DNA from: Saccharomonospora piscinae
GTDB lineage: Bacteria > Actinomycetota > Actinomycetes > Mycobacteriales > Pseudonocardiaceae
Reading direction: 5' to 3'
NCBI RefSeq assembly: GCF_005862235.1
Contig: NZ_VCEK01000004.1
Coordinates: 738,162-802,161, forward strand
Length of the DNA stretch: 64,000 nt
The notes under the pieces were generated by a model. The model was not told the origin of the DNA, did no database searches, and worked only from the letters and a program-made list of their open reading frames with translations. Position numbers and translations under genes: made by a program. Each line of letters begins with the position of its first letter. Position 1 is the first letter of the stretch. This document shows, piece by piece, positions 25,455 to 33,683 of the stretch.

Positions 25455-26317
25455 GACAGCAGCCCTTCGTAGTCGTAGAATCCGCGTCCGGTCTTGCGGC
25501 CGAGATTGCCCTCGCGCACCTTGTCCAGCAGTACCTCGCACGGACGAGCGCTCTCGTCGCCGGTTCGCTCGTGCAGTACCACGAGCGAGTCCACGAGGTT
25601 GTCGATGCCGATCAGATCGGCCGTGCGCAGCGGTCCGACGGAGTGCCCGATGCCCTTGCGCATCAGTTCGTCGATGTCCTCGACGCTCGCCGTACCCTCG
25701 CCGACGAGCCGGGCCGCGTTATTGATCATGGGGTGCAGCAGCCTGCTCGTGACGAAGCCCGGCGAGTCCCTGACCACGACCACGTGCCGGTTCAGGTGAT
25801 CGAACAGTGTGGTGACGAGCTCCAGCGTGGAGTCGGCTGTGCGGTCGCCGCGAATGACCTCGACCGTGTTGATGAGGTAGGTCGGGTTCATGAAGTGGGC
25901 GCCGATCAGCTCGCCGGGGCGCGGAACCCAGTTCGCCATCTCGTCGATGGGAATCCCGGAGGTCGTCGAGATCAACGGCGTGCCGTCCGGCACGGTGGCC
26001 GCTGCCTCGCCCAGCGCCTTCGCCTTGACGTCGGCGTTCTCCAGGGTCGCTTCGATCACCGCGGTCGCGTCCGCACCGTCGCTCACCGACGTGGACGTCA
26101 CCAGTTCGCCCTCGCGGCGATCACCCGGCAGCACACCCATGAGCCGGGCGTGGCGCACCTTGCCCCGGATCTCCGCGCGTGCGCGGGCGAGCACGTCGGC
26201 GTCGACATCCACCAGAACAACGGGAACACCGTGTGCCACCGTCATCGCGGCGATACCGGTGCCCATCACGCCTGCACCGAGCACGGTGACCCGATGCGAC
26301 TCGTCTGCGGTCGTCAC
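25451..26317 (-). CDS. fkbK: 3-hydroxyacyl-CoA dehydrogenase-like enzyme of methoxymalonyl-ACP formation (FkbK-like), copy 1
   Basis: A 288-aa protein with an N-terminal Rossmann motif (GAGVMGTG), SGIPIDE/HFMNP segments typical of 3-hydroxyacyl-CoA dehydrogenases, and the C-terminal helical domain. It should oxidise glyceryl-ACP before the FkbI-like step. The start is GTG 26317, preceded by AGGAGG; the longer frame adds 30 unlikely residues. It is the first gene of the leftward operon. A promoter with CTAGGGG upstream lies at 26379-26434. Confidence 0.93.
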   Translation of the reverse strand: MTTADESHRVTVLGAGVMGTGIAAMTVAHGVPVVLVDVDADVLARARAEIRGKVRHARLMGVLPGDRREGELVTSTSVSDGADATAVIEATLENADVKAKALGEAAATVPDGTPLISTTSGIPIDEMANWVPRPGELIGAHFMNPTYLINTVEVIRGDRTADSTLELVTTLFDHLNRHVVVVRDSPGFVTSRLLHPMINNAARLVGEGTASVEDIDELMRKGIGHSVGPLRTADLIGIDNLVDSLVVLHERTGDESARPCEVLLDKVREGNLGRKTGRGFYDYEGLLS

Positions 26318-26378
26318 CGATGTCCTCCTCAAGTGCCCGTCGCGCGCCCGTGCGGGTGCGGGCGCATCCGACGAGGCG

Positions 26379-26434
26379 AACGTAAGTGGCCGCCACGCCA
26401 CGGACAACCCCTGCCCGGCGTCCTCGCCCCCTAG
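26379..26434 (-). promoter_or_regulatory. Promoter of methoxymalonyl operon 1 with CTAGGGG element
   Basis: On the minus strand, -35 TTGTCC (26402-26407) and -10 TACGTT (26379-26384) are 17 bp apart. Directly upstream of the -35 is GCAGGGG (26408-26414), and CTAGGGG (26428-26434) lies 20 bp further up. The same arrangement recurs at the second cassette's promoter, which suggests a shared activator such as the SARP or LAL in this window. The 26318-26506 gap also serves the divergent ABC gene. Confidence 0.6.
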
Positions 26435-26506
26435 TGATCAAGGAGTATGGGCGGAAAGCGCGCGCAGGGGTGTTGTGCCGCCGCCCTCGCCCCGAGAATG
26501 TGCCGC

Positions 26507-27550
26507 ATGGGCGACGCGGTCGTGGTGAACGAACTCGTCAAGCGGTACCTGCCTGGTGCGCCGGCCGCGGTGGACGGACTGGGCTTCTCGGTGCGCCAGG
26601 GCGAGGTGTTCGGCCTGCTCGGGCCGAACGGCGCCGGGAAGACGACGACCATCGGTGTACTCACCACACGAATCCTGCCGACATCGGGCTATGCCACCGT
26701 GGCGGGCATGGACGTGACCGCGCGCCCGAAGAGCGCGCGCAGGGCGCTCGCCGTCGTGCCGCAGCACAACAACCTCGATCGCTCGCTCAACGTCCGGCAG
26801 AACCTGCTCTACCACGCCGCCTATCACGGAGTGGCCCGCTCGGTGCGCCGGGCGCGCGCTGCGGAGATCATCTCGCGCATCGGCCTCGACGACCACGCCG
26901 ACGCCAAGGTCGACCGGCTCTCCGGTGGTCTGGCTCAGCGCGTGATGATCGCGCGGGCGCTGATGCACCGGCCTGAGGTGCTGTTCCTCGACGAGCCCAG
27001 CAGTGGTCTCGATCCGCAGTCCCGGCTGTTCGTCCACGACGAGATCCGCGCCCTCCGCGAGGACGGTGTGACCGTCGTCGTCACGACACACGACATGGAA
27101 GAGGCCGCGAAGCTGTGTGACCGGGTCGGCATCATCGACCACGGCAAGATGCTCAAACTCGACAGCCCGGCCACCATGACCAACGCTCTGCCGGGCAGCT
27201 CGGCCCTGACCGTGACCGTCGACGCGGACGACGCGAAGTCCGACTCCGTGGTGCAGATTCTGTCCGAGATGGACAACGTCGAGCGAGTCGAGAAGATCGG
27301 TGCCGGTGCGCCCGCGCCACCGCCGGGCATGCCCGGCATGCCGATGCCGCCCTGGATGGCACCGCCACCACAACAACCCGTCAGCGACGGAGTCCGGTTC
27401 CGGCTCTACACCTCCGTCGAGCCCGCCGCCGTCCTGCCGATCATGCTGAAGGTCCTCGGCGGTATCGGTTGCGACATCACGGATCTCTCCGTCAGCAAGC
27501 CGAGCCTGGAAGACGTCTTCCTTCACCTGACAGGACGGAACCTGCGATGA
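26507..27550 (+). CDS. DrrA-like ABC transporter ATP-binding protein
   Basis: A 347-aa ATPase of the daunorubicin-resistance/ABC-2 exporter class. It has Walker A (GPNGAGKTTT), signature LSGGLAQRV, Walker B (VLFLDEPSSGLDPQ) and a His switch (TTHDMEEA). A long C-terminal domain follows, with an unusual Pro/Met/Gly-rich insertion near 27305-27385. The start is uncertain: ATG 26507 is chosen because family similarity begins there. ATG 26498 and ATG 26447 are also in frame, but the AAGGAG in front of 26447 is only one base away. The gene is divergent from methoxymalonyl operon 1. It overlaps its permease by ATGA. Confidence 0.92.
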   Translation: MGDAVVVNELVKRYLPGAPAAVDGLGFSVRQGEVFGLLGPNGAGKTTTIGVLTTRILPTSGYATVAGMDVTARPKSARRALAVVPQHNNLDRSLNVRQNLLYHAAYHGVARSVRRARAAEIISRIGLDDHADAKVDRLSGGLAQRVMIARALMHRPEVLFLDEPSSGLDPQSRLFVHDEIRALREDGVTVVVTTHDMEEAAKLCDRVGIIDHGKMLKLDSPATMTNALPGSSALTVTVDADDAKSDSVVQILSEMDNVERVEKIGAGAPAPPPGMPGMPMPPWMAPPPQQPVSDGVRFRLYTSVEPAAVLPIMLKVLGGIGCDITDLSVSKPSLEDVFLHLTGRNLR

Positions 27551-28374
27551 CCGCCACCACCGCCCCCGAGCACGCGCCCCAGCGCGAGACCTCCGATCTG
27601 CGCACCGCGACCAGGGTCTTCGGCTCGTTGCTCAGCAGGGACTTCTACGTCATCGGCCAGGACTTCTCCACGTTCCTCGTCAAGACGTTGCTGCAGCCGT
27701 TCGCGATGCTGTTCATCTTCGGCGTGGTGCTCGTCGAGCTCGGTTTCGTCGCACCCGAGTTCGCGCAGCTGTTGTTTCCCGGCGTGATCGCGCTGAACAC
27801 CTTCATCGGCGCTCTGCAGTCGACCGCCATGCCCATGGTCATGGACTTCTCGTTCACCAAGGAGATCGAGGACCGGCTGCTGGCGCCCGTGTCCGGCAAC
27901 GTCGTCGCGCTGGAGAAGGTGGTCTTCGGCGCTTTCCGGGGCCTGCTGTCCGGCCTGGCGATGGTCCCGATCGGCTTCCTCATCATGGACGGCGTGTCCT
28001 GGGAGGTCTCGGGGCTGCTTCCCGGCCTCATGGTGCTCGTCCTGTGTGCGCTGTCGGCGTCGGGCGTCGGCATGATCATCGGCACGTTCGTGCCACCGCA
28101 GAAGATCGACATCGTGTTCACGTCGACCATCACGCCGCTCATGTTCACGGGTGCGACGTGGTTCCCGTGGCACGGGCTCGACAACCTGCTCTGGTTCCAG
28201 ATCGTGTGCGGCTTCAACCCGCTGACCTATGCCAGCGAGGGGCTGCGCGACGTCCTGCTGGACAGCCCGATTCAGTCGATCCCGCTGTGGGTGGACGTAC
28301 TCGCCATCGTCGGCATGACCACGGCCCTCATCGTGGCGGGCCTGGTCGGCTTCCGTAAGCGCGCGGTTTCCTGA
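27547..28374 (+). CDS. DrrB-like ABC-2 transporter permease
   Basis: A 275-aa membrane protein with about six hydrophobic segments and the ABC-2 layout, including TFIGALQSTAMPMVMDF and the EDRLLAPVSG cytoplasmic loop typical of DrrB proteins. Its ATG overlaps the ATPase stop (ATGA), so the two form one export unit. It is the second ABC exporter in the left half, beside 19393-22175. It ends at a bidirectional hairpin facing the sulfotransferase gene. Confidence 0.93.
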   Translation: MTATTAPEHAPQRETSDLRTATRVFGSLLSRDFYVIGQDFSTFLVKTLLQPFAMLFIFGVVLVELGFVAPEFAQLLFPGVIALNTFIGALQSTAMPMVMDFSFTKEIEDRLLAPVSGNVVALEKVVFGAFRGLLSGLAMVPIGFLIMDGVSWEVSGLLPGLMVLVLCALSASGVGMIIGTFVPPQKIDIVFTSTITPLMFTGATWFPWHGLDNLLWFQIVCGFNPLTYASEGLRDVLLDSPIQSIPLWVDVLAIVGMTTALIVAGLVGFRKRAVS

Positions 28375-28377
28375 GCG

Positions 28378-28420
28378 CTCCGCACCCGGTGGCCTGTTCC
28401 GCCACCGGGTGGGTGCGGAG
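28378..28420. terminator. Bidirectional terminator between converging permease and sulfotransferase genes
   Basis: The left arm (28378-28393) pairs with the right arm (28401-28420) as 10 bp plus 6 bp around a 4-nt bulge, with a 7-nt loop. It fills the 54-bp gap between the two convergent stops, so it probably ends transcription from both sides. Confidence 0.8.
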
Positions 28421-28428
28421 CTGCCGAA

Positions 28429-29469
28429 CTACTCGTTGGCGATCAGGCCGGCGATCTTGGTGAGCCGCTGCTTCAGTGCCGGGTCGATCGTGTCGCGCCG
28501 GGGCGGCCTGCGAATCTCGGGAACCGTCCTGCCGAGCCAGTCGTCGAGCCCGGAGAGCCCCAGGAACCGGCCGAGTCGTTCGAGTTCCTTCGCCGGGTCG
28601 GCGACGAGGTCCTCGTAGCGCAGGCGCATGAGCCGTTCCGGGGGAGTGGCCAGCAGCGAGCTGGTGGTCTCGTACTGCATCGACGCGACCATGTAGGTGA
28701 GCCTGGTCAGCGTCTCGGGAGAACGCGACCGGGCGTCGAGCGTCTCGGCGGTGAGGTTCTCGGGCAACAGCGGGTGCAGACGCTCCGGGATCGTCTTCGG
28801 GTCGTACTCGGCTCCCGTGGCGAACGGGTCGAACCCGCAGTTCTGCAGGAACTCCACGCCGATCTCGCTGAGCTGGAAGACGGGATGCCTGCTCATCGAG
28901 ATCGCGACGTCGACCGAGTCGCGCGTGAGGTAGACGAACGGAGCGCGGGGGAACATCGCCAGCAGCGACTGGACGTACATGCTGGACGCGCCCGAGCGTT
29001 CGATCCACATCGACTTGCCGAACATGTCGGTCAGCTCGGCGAACAGAGTGCGGTAGTGATCCGGCAGCGGCTGCGTCGGGAACGTGCCGACCAGATCCTC
29101 GATCCGCCGGAACAGCGCCTCGGGCTCGTCGGACAGTGACGGCAGCGTGTTCGACAGGATCGCGGGGAACTCGGCCCATTCGGGGCCTTCGCCCGTCTTC
29201 TCCGGGTACCGGTACTCCGGCGGGAGCCTGCCGATGCGCGAGAGCACACTGAGTGATCTGTTCGGGCGCGTCAGGATCGACCAGAAACGGTCCGTCGGCT
29301 CCGCGTCGAGTCGCATGCCGTCGGGGAACTGCGTGATGAAGAACTCCTGTAGAGACAGGGTCTCCGGGTGCATTGCCAGCAGGTCCGACAGCACGGTGGA
29401 ACCGCACCGCCCGCTCCCGACCACGAACGCGCCCTCGTGTGAGGACGCGCTGCTCCGCTCGCGCGACAT
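28429..29469 (-). CDS. PAPS-dependent sulfotransferase
   Basis: A 346-aa protein. The N-terminal VVGSGRCGSTVL matches the 5'-phosphosulfate loop of PAPS sulfotransferases. The FVYLTRDSVDVAISM segment matches the 3'-phosphate-binding region (Arg-Asp then Ser). The family moves sulfate from PAPS to hydroxyl or amino groups. No signal peptide is seen, so it is cytoplasmic. It is a single gene ending at a terminator shared with the exporter. Its upstream region carries CTAGGGC and CCCCTAGG, the same motif found at the biosynthetic promoters. This supports a tailoring role, but the substrate is not shown. Confidence 0.88.
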   Translation of the reverse strand: MSRERSSASSHEGAFVVGSGRCGSTVLSDLLAMHPETLSLQEFFITQFPDGMRLDAEPTDRFWSILTRPNRSLSVLSRIGRLPPEYRYPEKTGEGPEWAEFPAILSNTLPSLSDEPEALFRRIEDLVGTFPTQPLPDHYRTLFAELTDMFGKSMWIERSGASSMYVQSLLAMFPRAPFVYLTRDSVDVAISMSRHPVFQLSEIGVEFLQNCGFDPFATGAEYDPKTIPERLHPLLPENLTAETLDARSRSPETLTRLTYMVASMQYETTSSLLATPPERLMRLRYEDLVADPAKELERLGRFLGLSGLDDWLGRTVPEIRRPPRRDTIDPALKQRLTKIAGLIANE

Positions 29470-29508
29470 CTGTCTCCTCGGTCCCGACGGTGATGCTGGT
29501 TCAGGACA

Positions 29509-29563
29509 CTAGGGCAGCGGGCTCGGGCGCGGGCACCCCTGCCGGGCGCGCCGAACCCCTAGG
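29509..29563 (-). promoter_or_regulatory. CTAGGG-type elements upstream of the sulfotransferase gene
   Basis: CTAGGGC (29509-29515) and the partly palindromic CCCCTAGG (29556-29563, reading CCTAGGGG toward the gene) lie 40 and 87 bp upstream of the sulfotransferase start. They match elements at the two methoxymalonyl promoters and at the dpgA/PKS divergent region. I could not place a convincing -10/-35 pair. Confidence 0.45.
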
Positions 29564-29613
29564 CGGCAAGGCGGCCAAGCGGTGCGGGCCGTGGCGCCGG
29601 GCGTGCACGACGA

Positions 29614-29856
29614 TCACGCCGGGCGAGGGGTGTCCTCGGTGTTCGCCACGAGCGCGAGCAGATCGCCCTCCGCGACGGACTGGCCCTCGGTGACCGAGAC
29701 GCGCACGAGCGTGCCGCCCTGCTCGGTGATCACGGGGATCTCCATCTTCATGGACTCGAGCAGGACGATCTCGTCCCCCTCGGCCAGTACGTCGCCCTCG
29801 GCCGCGAACACGCTCAGCACACTCGCGACGATCTCGGCCTTGATCTCCTCGTGCAT
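29614..29856 (-). CDS. Small biotinyl/lipoyl carrier protein
   Basis: An 80-aa single-domain protein. ESMKMEIP is the biotin attachment motif, with Lys as the modified residue, and a VxEGQxVxEGD half follows as in biotinyl domains. The start is ATG 29856 with GGAAGGATC upstream; the longer frame adds an Arg-rich 42-residue leader without support. Stand-alone proteins of this size occur in actinobacteria beside acyl-CoA carboxylases. No carboxylase is seen in the window, so its partner is unknown. It could serve malonyl- or methylmalonyl-CoA supply (inference). It is divergent from the sugar operon. Confidence 0.85.
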   Translation of the reverse strand: MHEEIKAEIVASVLSVFAAEGDVLAEGDEIVLLESMKMEIPVITEQGGTLVRVSVTEGQSVAEGDLLALVANTEDTPRPA

Positions 29857-29998
29857 GTCCGATCCTTCCGAGGCGTTCGTACGCCGTCCTGGAAGGTGTC
29901 TATCGCGTGGTGCGGCCGGTGTTACACCCCGGAGCCCTCGGTTCGTACCCCTGTCTTGTCGCGCGGTAGCGGACCTGTTCACACGATGTCGCTGACAG

Positions 29999-30016
29999 TA
30001 TTAATTAATAATTAAT
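29999..30016. promoter_or_regulatory. AT-only near-palindrome upstream of the galactonate operon
   Basis: Eighteen consecutive A/T bases, built of repeated ATTAAT units and nearly self-complementary, sit in the 245-bp gap (29857-30101) between the biotinyl gene and the sugar operon. This is striking in a window of about 70% GC. It may combine a -10 region with an operator for the GntR regulator encoded in the operon. The rest of the gap shows nothing I can name. Confidence 0.45.
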
Positions 30017-30101
30017 CTTGACCCGGCCGCCGTCGGCGATCCAGACTGTGCGCACGGTCCCGCTCCGCGGCGGCCGGGAAGTGACGATCGAGGAGAGGCT
30101 G

Positions 30102-31094
30102 ATGGTCGCAACGGGGCGTCGGAGCCGGGCGGGACTGGCGCTGATGGCGGTGGTGCTGTTCGGCGTCGTGGCCGCCTGCGGTGGCAGGGTCGGTGAGAAC
30201 GGCCGGTTCGGCGTCGTCTACATGGACGCGCAGGGCTTCTACGCCGGGGTCAGGGTCGGCATGCAGCAGGAGGCCGAAGTGCTCGGCCGGAGCCCGCAAC
30301 TGCTCCAGCTCAACGCGCAGGGCGATGCCTCGAAGGAGAGCACGTTCATCGACCAGGTCAGTGCCGCGAAGGTCGATGCGCTGATCCTCTCGCCAGCCTC
30401 GGCCACCGCGTCGGTGCCCGCGCTGAAGCTCGCGCACGAGAGCGGCATTCCCATCATCTGCTACAACACCTGCGTCGCCGAGGAGAGCGCCCGCGAGTAC
30501 GTCTCGGCCTACGTGCTGGGCGACCCGACGCGCTTCGGTGAGCTGCTCGGCGAACGGGCCGCGGAGTACTTCCTCGCCGAGGGCAACACCGAGCCGGAGA
30601 TCGCGGTGGTCAACTGCGAGTTCGTCGAGGTGTGCATCGAGCGCAGGAAGGGCTTCGAGCAGGCGCTGCACGCCGAGCTGCCCGGAGCGAGGATCGTGGC
30701 CAACCAGGAGGGCGCCACGATCGACGAGGCGGTGGACGTCGCCGAGCGCATCCTCACCGCCAACCCGGACCTCGACGCCTTCTACGGCGAGGCGGGCGGC
30801 GCCACGATGGGCGCGGTGCGCGCCGTGCAGGCCAGGAACAAGGTCGGGCAGACCGTGGTCTTCGGCAGTGACATGTCCACCGAGGCGGGCCAGGCGCTGG
30901 CCGCCGAGGACATCCTCAAGGGCGTGGTCGACATCTCCGGCATCACCGTCGGCGAACTGGCGGCCCGCGCCGCCGACGACGTCCGCCGCGGAGAGATCAC
31001 CGACTACACCGTCGTGCCCGCACCGGTCGAGCTCTACGCCACCCCGGAGGACGGCTCCGACTGGCTGCGGGCGCACCCGGACGGTGTGCCGTGA
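30102..31094 (+). CDS. Sugar ABC transporter substrate-binding lipoprotein (ribose/galactose type)
   Basis: A 330-aa protein starting at ATG 30102 with GAGGAGAGG upstream. The N-terminal signal ends in a lipobox (VVAAC, Cys26), so it is a membrane-anchored extracellular protein. The mature part has the two-lobe periplasmic binding protein type 1 pattern of ribose- and galactose-binding proteins. It is the first gene of the 30102-40710 operon. The following genes suggest a galactose- or galactonate-related ligand (inference). Its stop region overlaps an upstream candidate start of the ATPase gene. Confidence 0.92.
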   Translation: MVATGRRSRAGLALMAVVLFGVVAACGGRVGENGRFGVVYMDAQGFYAGVRVGMQQEAEVLGRSPQLLQLNAQGDASKESTFIDQVSAAKVDALILSPASATASVPALKLAHESGIPIICYNTCVAEESAREYVSAYVLGDPTRFGELLGERAAEYFLAEGNTEPEIAVVNCEFVEVCIERRKGFEQALHAELPGARIVANQEGATIDEAVDVAERILTANPDLDAFYGEAGGATMGAVRAVQARNKVGQTVVFGSDMSTEAGQALAAEDILKGVVDISGITVGELAARAADDVRRGEITDYTVVPAPVELYATPEDGSDWLRAHPDGVP

Positions 31095-31144
31095 CGGCGC
31101 GCGTGACCGAGCGGGACCGGAACCGAACCAGCGAAGGAGAAGCC

Positions 31145-32656
31145 GTGGCCGCCGATGTCGCCAGTGGCTCGACCGTCATCGAGGTCGACGGCGTCACCAA
31201 GCACTACCCGGGTGTGCGGGCGCTGACCGACGCGCACCTGTCCATCCGCGCGGGCGAGGTCAGGGCACTGCTCGGCCGCAACGGCGCGGGCAAGTCCACG
31301 TTGATCCGCGTGTTGTCCGGAGTGGAGCGTCCCGACGCGGGAACGGTCACGGTCGCGGGGCGCAGCGCCGGTGACGGCGGCGTGCGTGAAGCCGCCGAGC
31401 TCGGCATCAACACGGTGCACCAGGAGCTGAGCCTGGTCTCCGAGCTCAGCGTCGCCGAGAACCTCTACCTCGGCCGCTGGCCCCGCCGGGGTGGCGCCGT
31501 CGACTACGCCACGATGCGGGCGGGGGCCGCCGAGGTGTTCGAGCGGCTCGGACTCGACATCGACCCCGACGCGCCGGTCGGTTCGCTCTCGCTGGCCAGC
31601 AGGCAGCTCGTGGAGATCTGCCGCGCGGTGCGCGAGCAGCCCCGGCTGCTGATCCTCGACGAGCCCACCAGCGCGCTCGCCGCCGCCGAGGTGGACGTGG
31701 TGCTGGAGACCGTGACCCGCATCGCCTCAGCGGGCGTGGCCGTGCTCTACGTCAGCCACCGGCTTGAGGAGATCCGCCGCATCGCCCACAGCGCCACCGT
31801 GATGCGCGACGGGCGCATCGTCGAGACCGTGGACGTCGGCGAGGCGGACACGGGCCGGATCGTCTCCCTCATGCTCGGCGACACCGCACGGGTCACGGAG
31901 CGCCCGCCCGAGCGGCACGTCGACCGCGACGGCACGCCGCTGCTGTCGGTGCGCGGGCTCGCGGTGCCGCCCAAGGTGCTCGACGTGTCCTTCGATCTCC
32001 ACGCGGGCGAGGTGCTCGGCATCGCCGGGCTCATGGGCTCTGGCCGCACCGAGCTGTTGCGCGCGATCGCCGGGTTCGATCCGGCCACCGCGGGCGTCGT
32101 CAGCATCGACGGCACCGGGACCGCCCACCCCACGCCCGCCGCGATGAAGCGCCTCGGAATCGGCATGACCCCGGAGGACCGCAAGGACGAGGGCGTCGTG
32201 CCGCTGCTCGGGGTGGACGAGAACCTCGTGCTGTCCGGGTTCTCCGCCGTGAGCTCGGGGCCGACCGTGCGGCCGGGCCTGGTGCGCCGAGCCGCCGAAC
32301 GGCTCATCGAGCGGCTCTCGATCGCCACAGCCTCGGCCCGCACACCCATCGTGAACCTCAGCGGCGGCAACCAGCAGAAGGCCGTGATCGGGCGCTGGCT
32401 GCACGCGGGCAGCCGGATCCTGCTGCTCGACGAACCGACCCGGGGTGTCGACGTGCAGGCCAAGGCCGAGATCTACCGCCTCGTGCGCGAGCTGGCCGAC
32501 GGCGGTGCCGCGATCGTGTTCGTCTCGGGCGAGCTGGAGGAGCTGCCCCTGGTGTGCGACCGGGTGCTGAGCCTGCGGGACGGCAGCGTCGCCGCGGAGC
32601 TCACCGGAGCCGAACTCACCACCGATTCCGTGCTGTCCGCCGCGATGGCGGCCTGA
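31145..32656 (+). CDS. Sugar ABC transporter ATPase with two nucleotide-binding domains (RbsA/MglA type)
   Basis: A 503-aa protein. The first ABC domain has GRNGAGKST and LLILDEPTSAL. The second has LSGGNQQK and LLLDEPTRGVD, while its Walker A is altered to GLMGSGRTE as is usual in this family. It energises uptake with the binding protein and permease on either side. I chose GTG 31145 because GAAGGAGA precedes it at good spacing and the length then matches the family (about 500 aa). GTG 31091, which overlaps the upstream stop, would add 18 residues. Confidence 0.93.
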   Translation: MAADVASGSTVIEVDGVTKHYPGVRALTDAHLSIRAGEVRALLGRNGAGKSTLIRVLSGVERPDAGTVTVAGRSAGDGGVREAAELGINTVHQELSLVSELSVAENLYLGRWPRRGGAVDYATMRAGAAEVFERLGLDIDPDAPVGSLSLASRQLVEICRAVREQPRLLILDEPTSALAAAEVDVVLETVTRIASAGVAVLYVSHRLEEIRRIAHSATVMRDGRIVETVDVGEADTGRIVSLMLGDTARVTERPPERHVDRDGTPLLSVRGLAVPPKVLDVSFDLHAGEVLGIAGLMGSGRTELLRAIAGFDPATAGVVSIDGTGTAHPTPAAMKRLGIGMTPEDRKDEGVVPLLGVDENLVLSGFSAVSSGPTVRPGLVRRAAERLIERLSIATASARTPIVNLSGGNQQKAVIGRWLHAGSRILLLDEPTRGVDVQAKAEIYRLVRELADGGAAIVFVSGELEELPLVCDRVLSLRDGSVAAELTGAELTTDSVLSAAMAA

Positions 32657-32678
32657 CACCCTCGACAAGGAACGACAC

Positions 32679-33683
32679 ATGACAGCTACTCAGACCTTGC
32701 CGCCGCAGCGTCGTGGCGGTGTGAGCCGGTCCATCGCGGGCCGCTCGCTCAACGAGATCGGCCTGATCGCCGCGATCGTCGTGCTCTACGTCGTCCTCGG
32801 CAGCACCGCCGCGGGCTTTCTGAGCCTGGACAACCAGCTCGGCATGCTGCGCGACGCCGCGACCGTCGGGATCGCCGCGTGGGGCGTGACGCTGGTGATC
32901 ATCGCGGGTGAGATCGACATCAGCATCGGCCCCGCCGTGGCGTTCTCGTCGGTGCTCGTCGCCAAGAGCGCCGCCGAGTGGGGACTCGGTATCGCGCCCG
33001 CGATTCTGCTCACGCTCGCGGCGGGAGCGGCGTGGGGCGGGCTCGCCGGCTGGCTGCGAGCTCGATTCGAGGTGCCCTCGTTCATCGCCACGCTCGGCAT
33101 CTGGAGCGCGCTCGGCGGCCTGGGTCTCTACCTCACCGACGCGCTGCCCGTCGTGCTTCCCGAGAGCGGTCTGATGGACGTGCTCGGCGGTTCGATCCTC
33201 GGCGTCCCGACGCCCGCGATCGTCATGGTGGTGCTGTTCTTCGTCTTCGCCTACGTCGCCCGCTACACCGCCTACGGCCGCTCCGTCTACGCGGTCGGCG
33301 GCAACGCGCCCGCCGCGCGGATGGCGGGCATCGACCTCGCCCGAGTCCGGGTGCTGCTGTTCGCGACCACCGGCCTGCTCTCCGCCATCACCGGGGTGCT
33401 GCTGGCGGCGCGGCTCGGCTCGGGCAACGGGGGTGCGGCCTCGGGCCTCGAATTCGACGTGATCGCGGCGGTGGTCATCGGCGGCACCGCGCTGGCGGGC
33501 GGGCGCGGCACGATGCTGGGCACGCTGCTCGGCGTCGGCTTCATCACCGTGATCGCCAACGGACTCGTGCTCCTCGGGGTGAACTCGTTCCTGCAGAACG
33601 TGGTGCGCGGTGTGATCATCGTCGCCGCCGTGCTGGTGAACGTCGTGATCACCAGGCGGGCGCGCGCGACGAGGGAGAGCTGA
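32679..33683 (+). CDS. Sugar ABC transporter permease (RbsC type)
   Basis: A 334-aa integral membrane protein with eight to ten hydrophobic segments and the family motifs ITSEIDISIG-like (IAGEIDISIGPAVAF) and GGTALAGGRGTMLGT. It forms the channel for the ribose/galactose-type importer. The start is ATG 32679 after AAGGAA. Its stop overlaps the next ATG (TGATG). Confidence 0.93.
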   Translation: MTATQTLPPQRRGGVSRSIAGRSLNEIGLIAAIVVLYVVLGSTAAGFLSLDNQLGMLRDAATVGIAAWGVTLVIIAGEIDISIGPAVAFSSVLVAKSAAEWGLGIAPAILLTLAAGAAWGGLAGWLRARFEVPSFIATLGIWSALGGLGLYLTDALPVVLPESGLMDVLGGSILGVPTPAIVMVVLFFVFAYVARYTAYGRSVYAVGGNAPAARMAGIDLARVRVLLFATTGLLSAITGVLLAARLGSGNGGAASGLEFDVIAAVVIGGTALAGGRGTMLGTLLGVGFITVIANGLVLLGVNSFLQNVVRGVIIVAAVLVNVVITRRARATRES

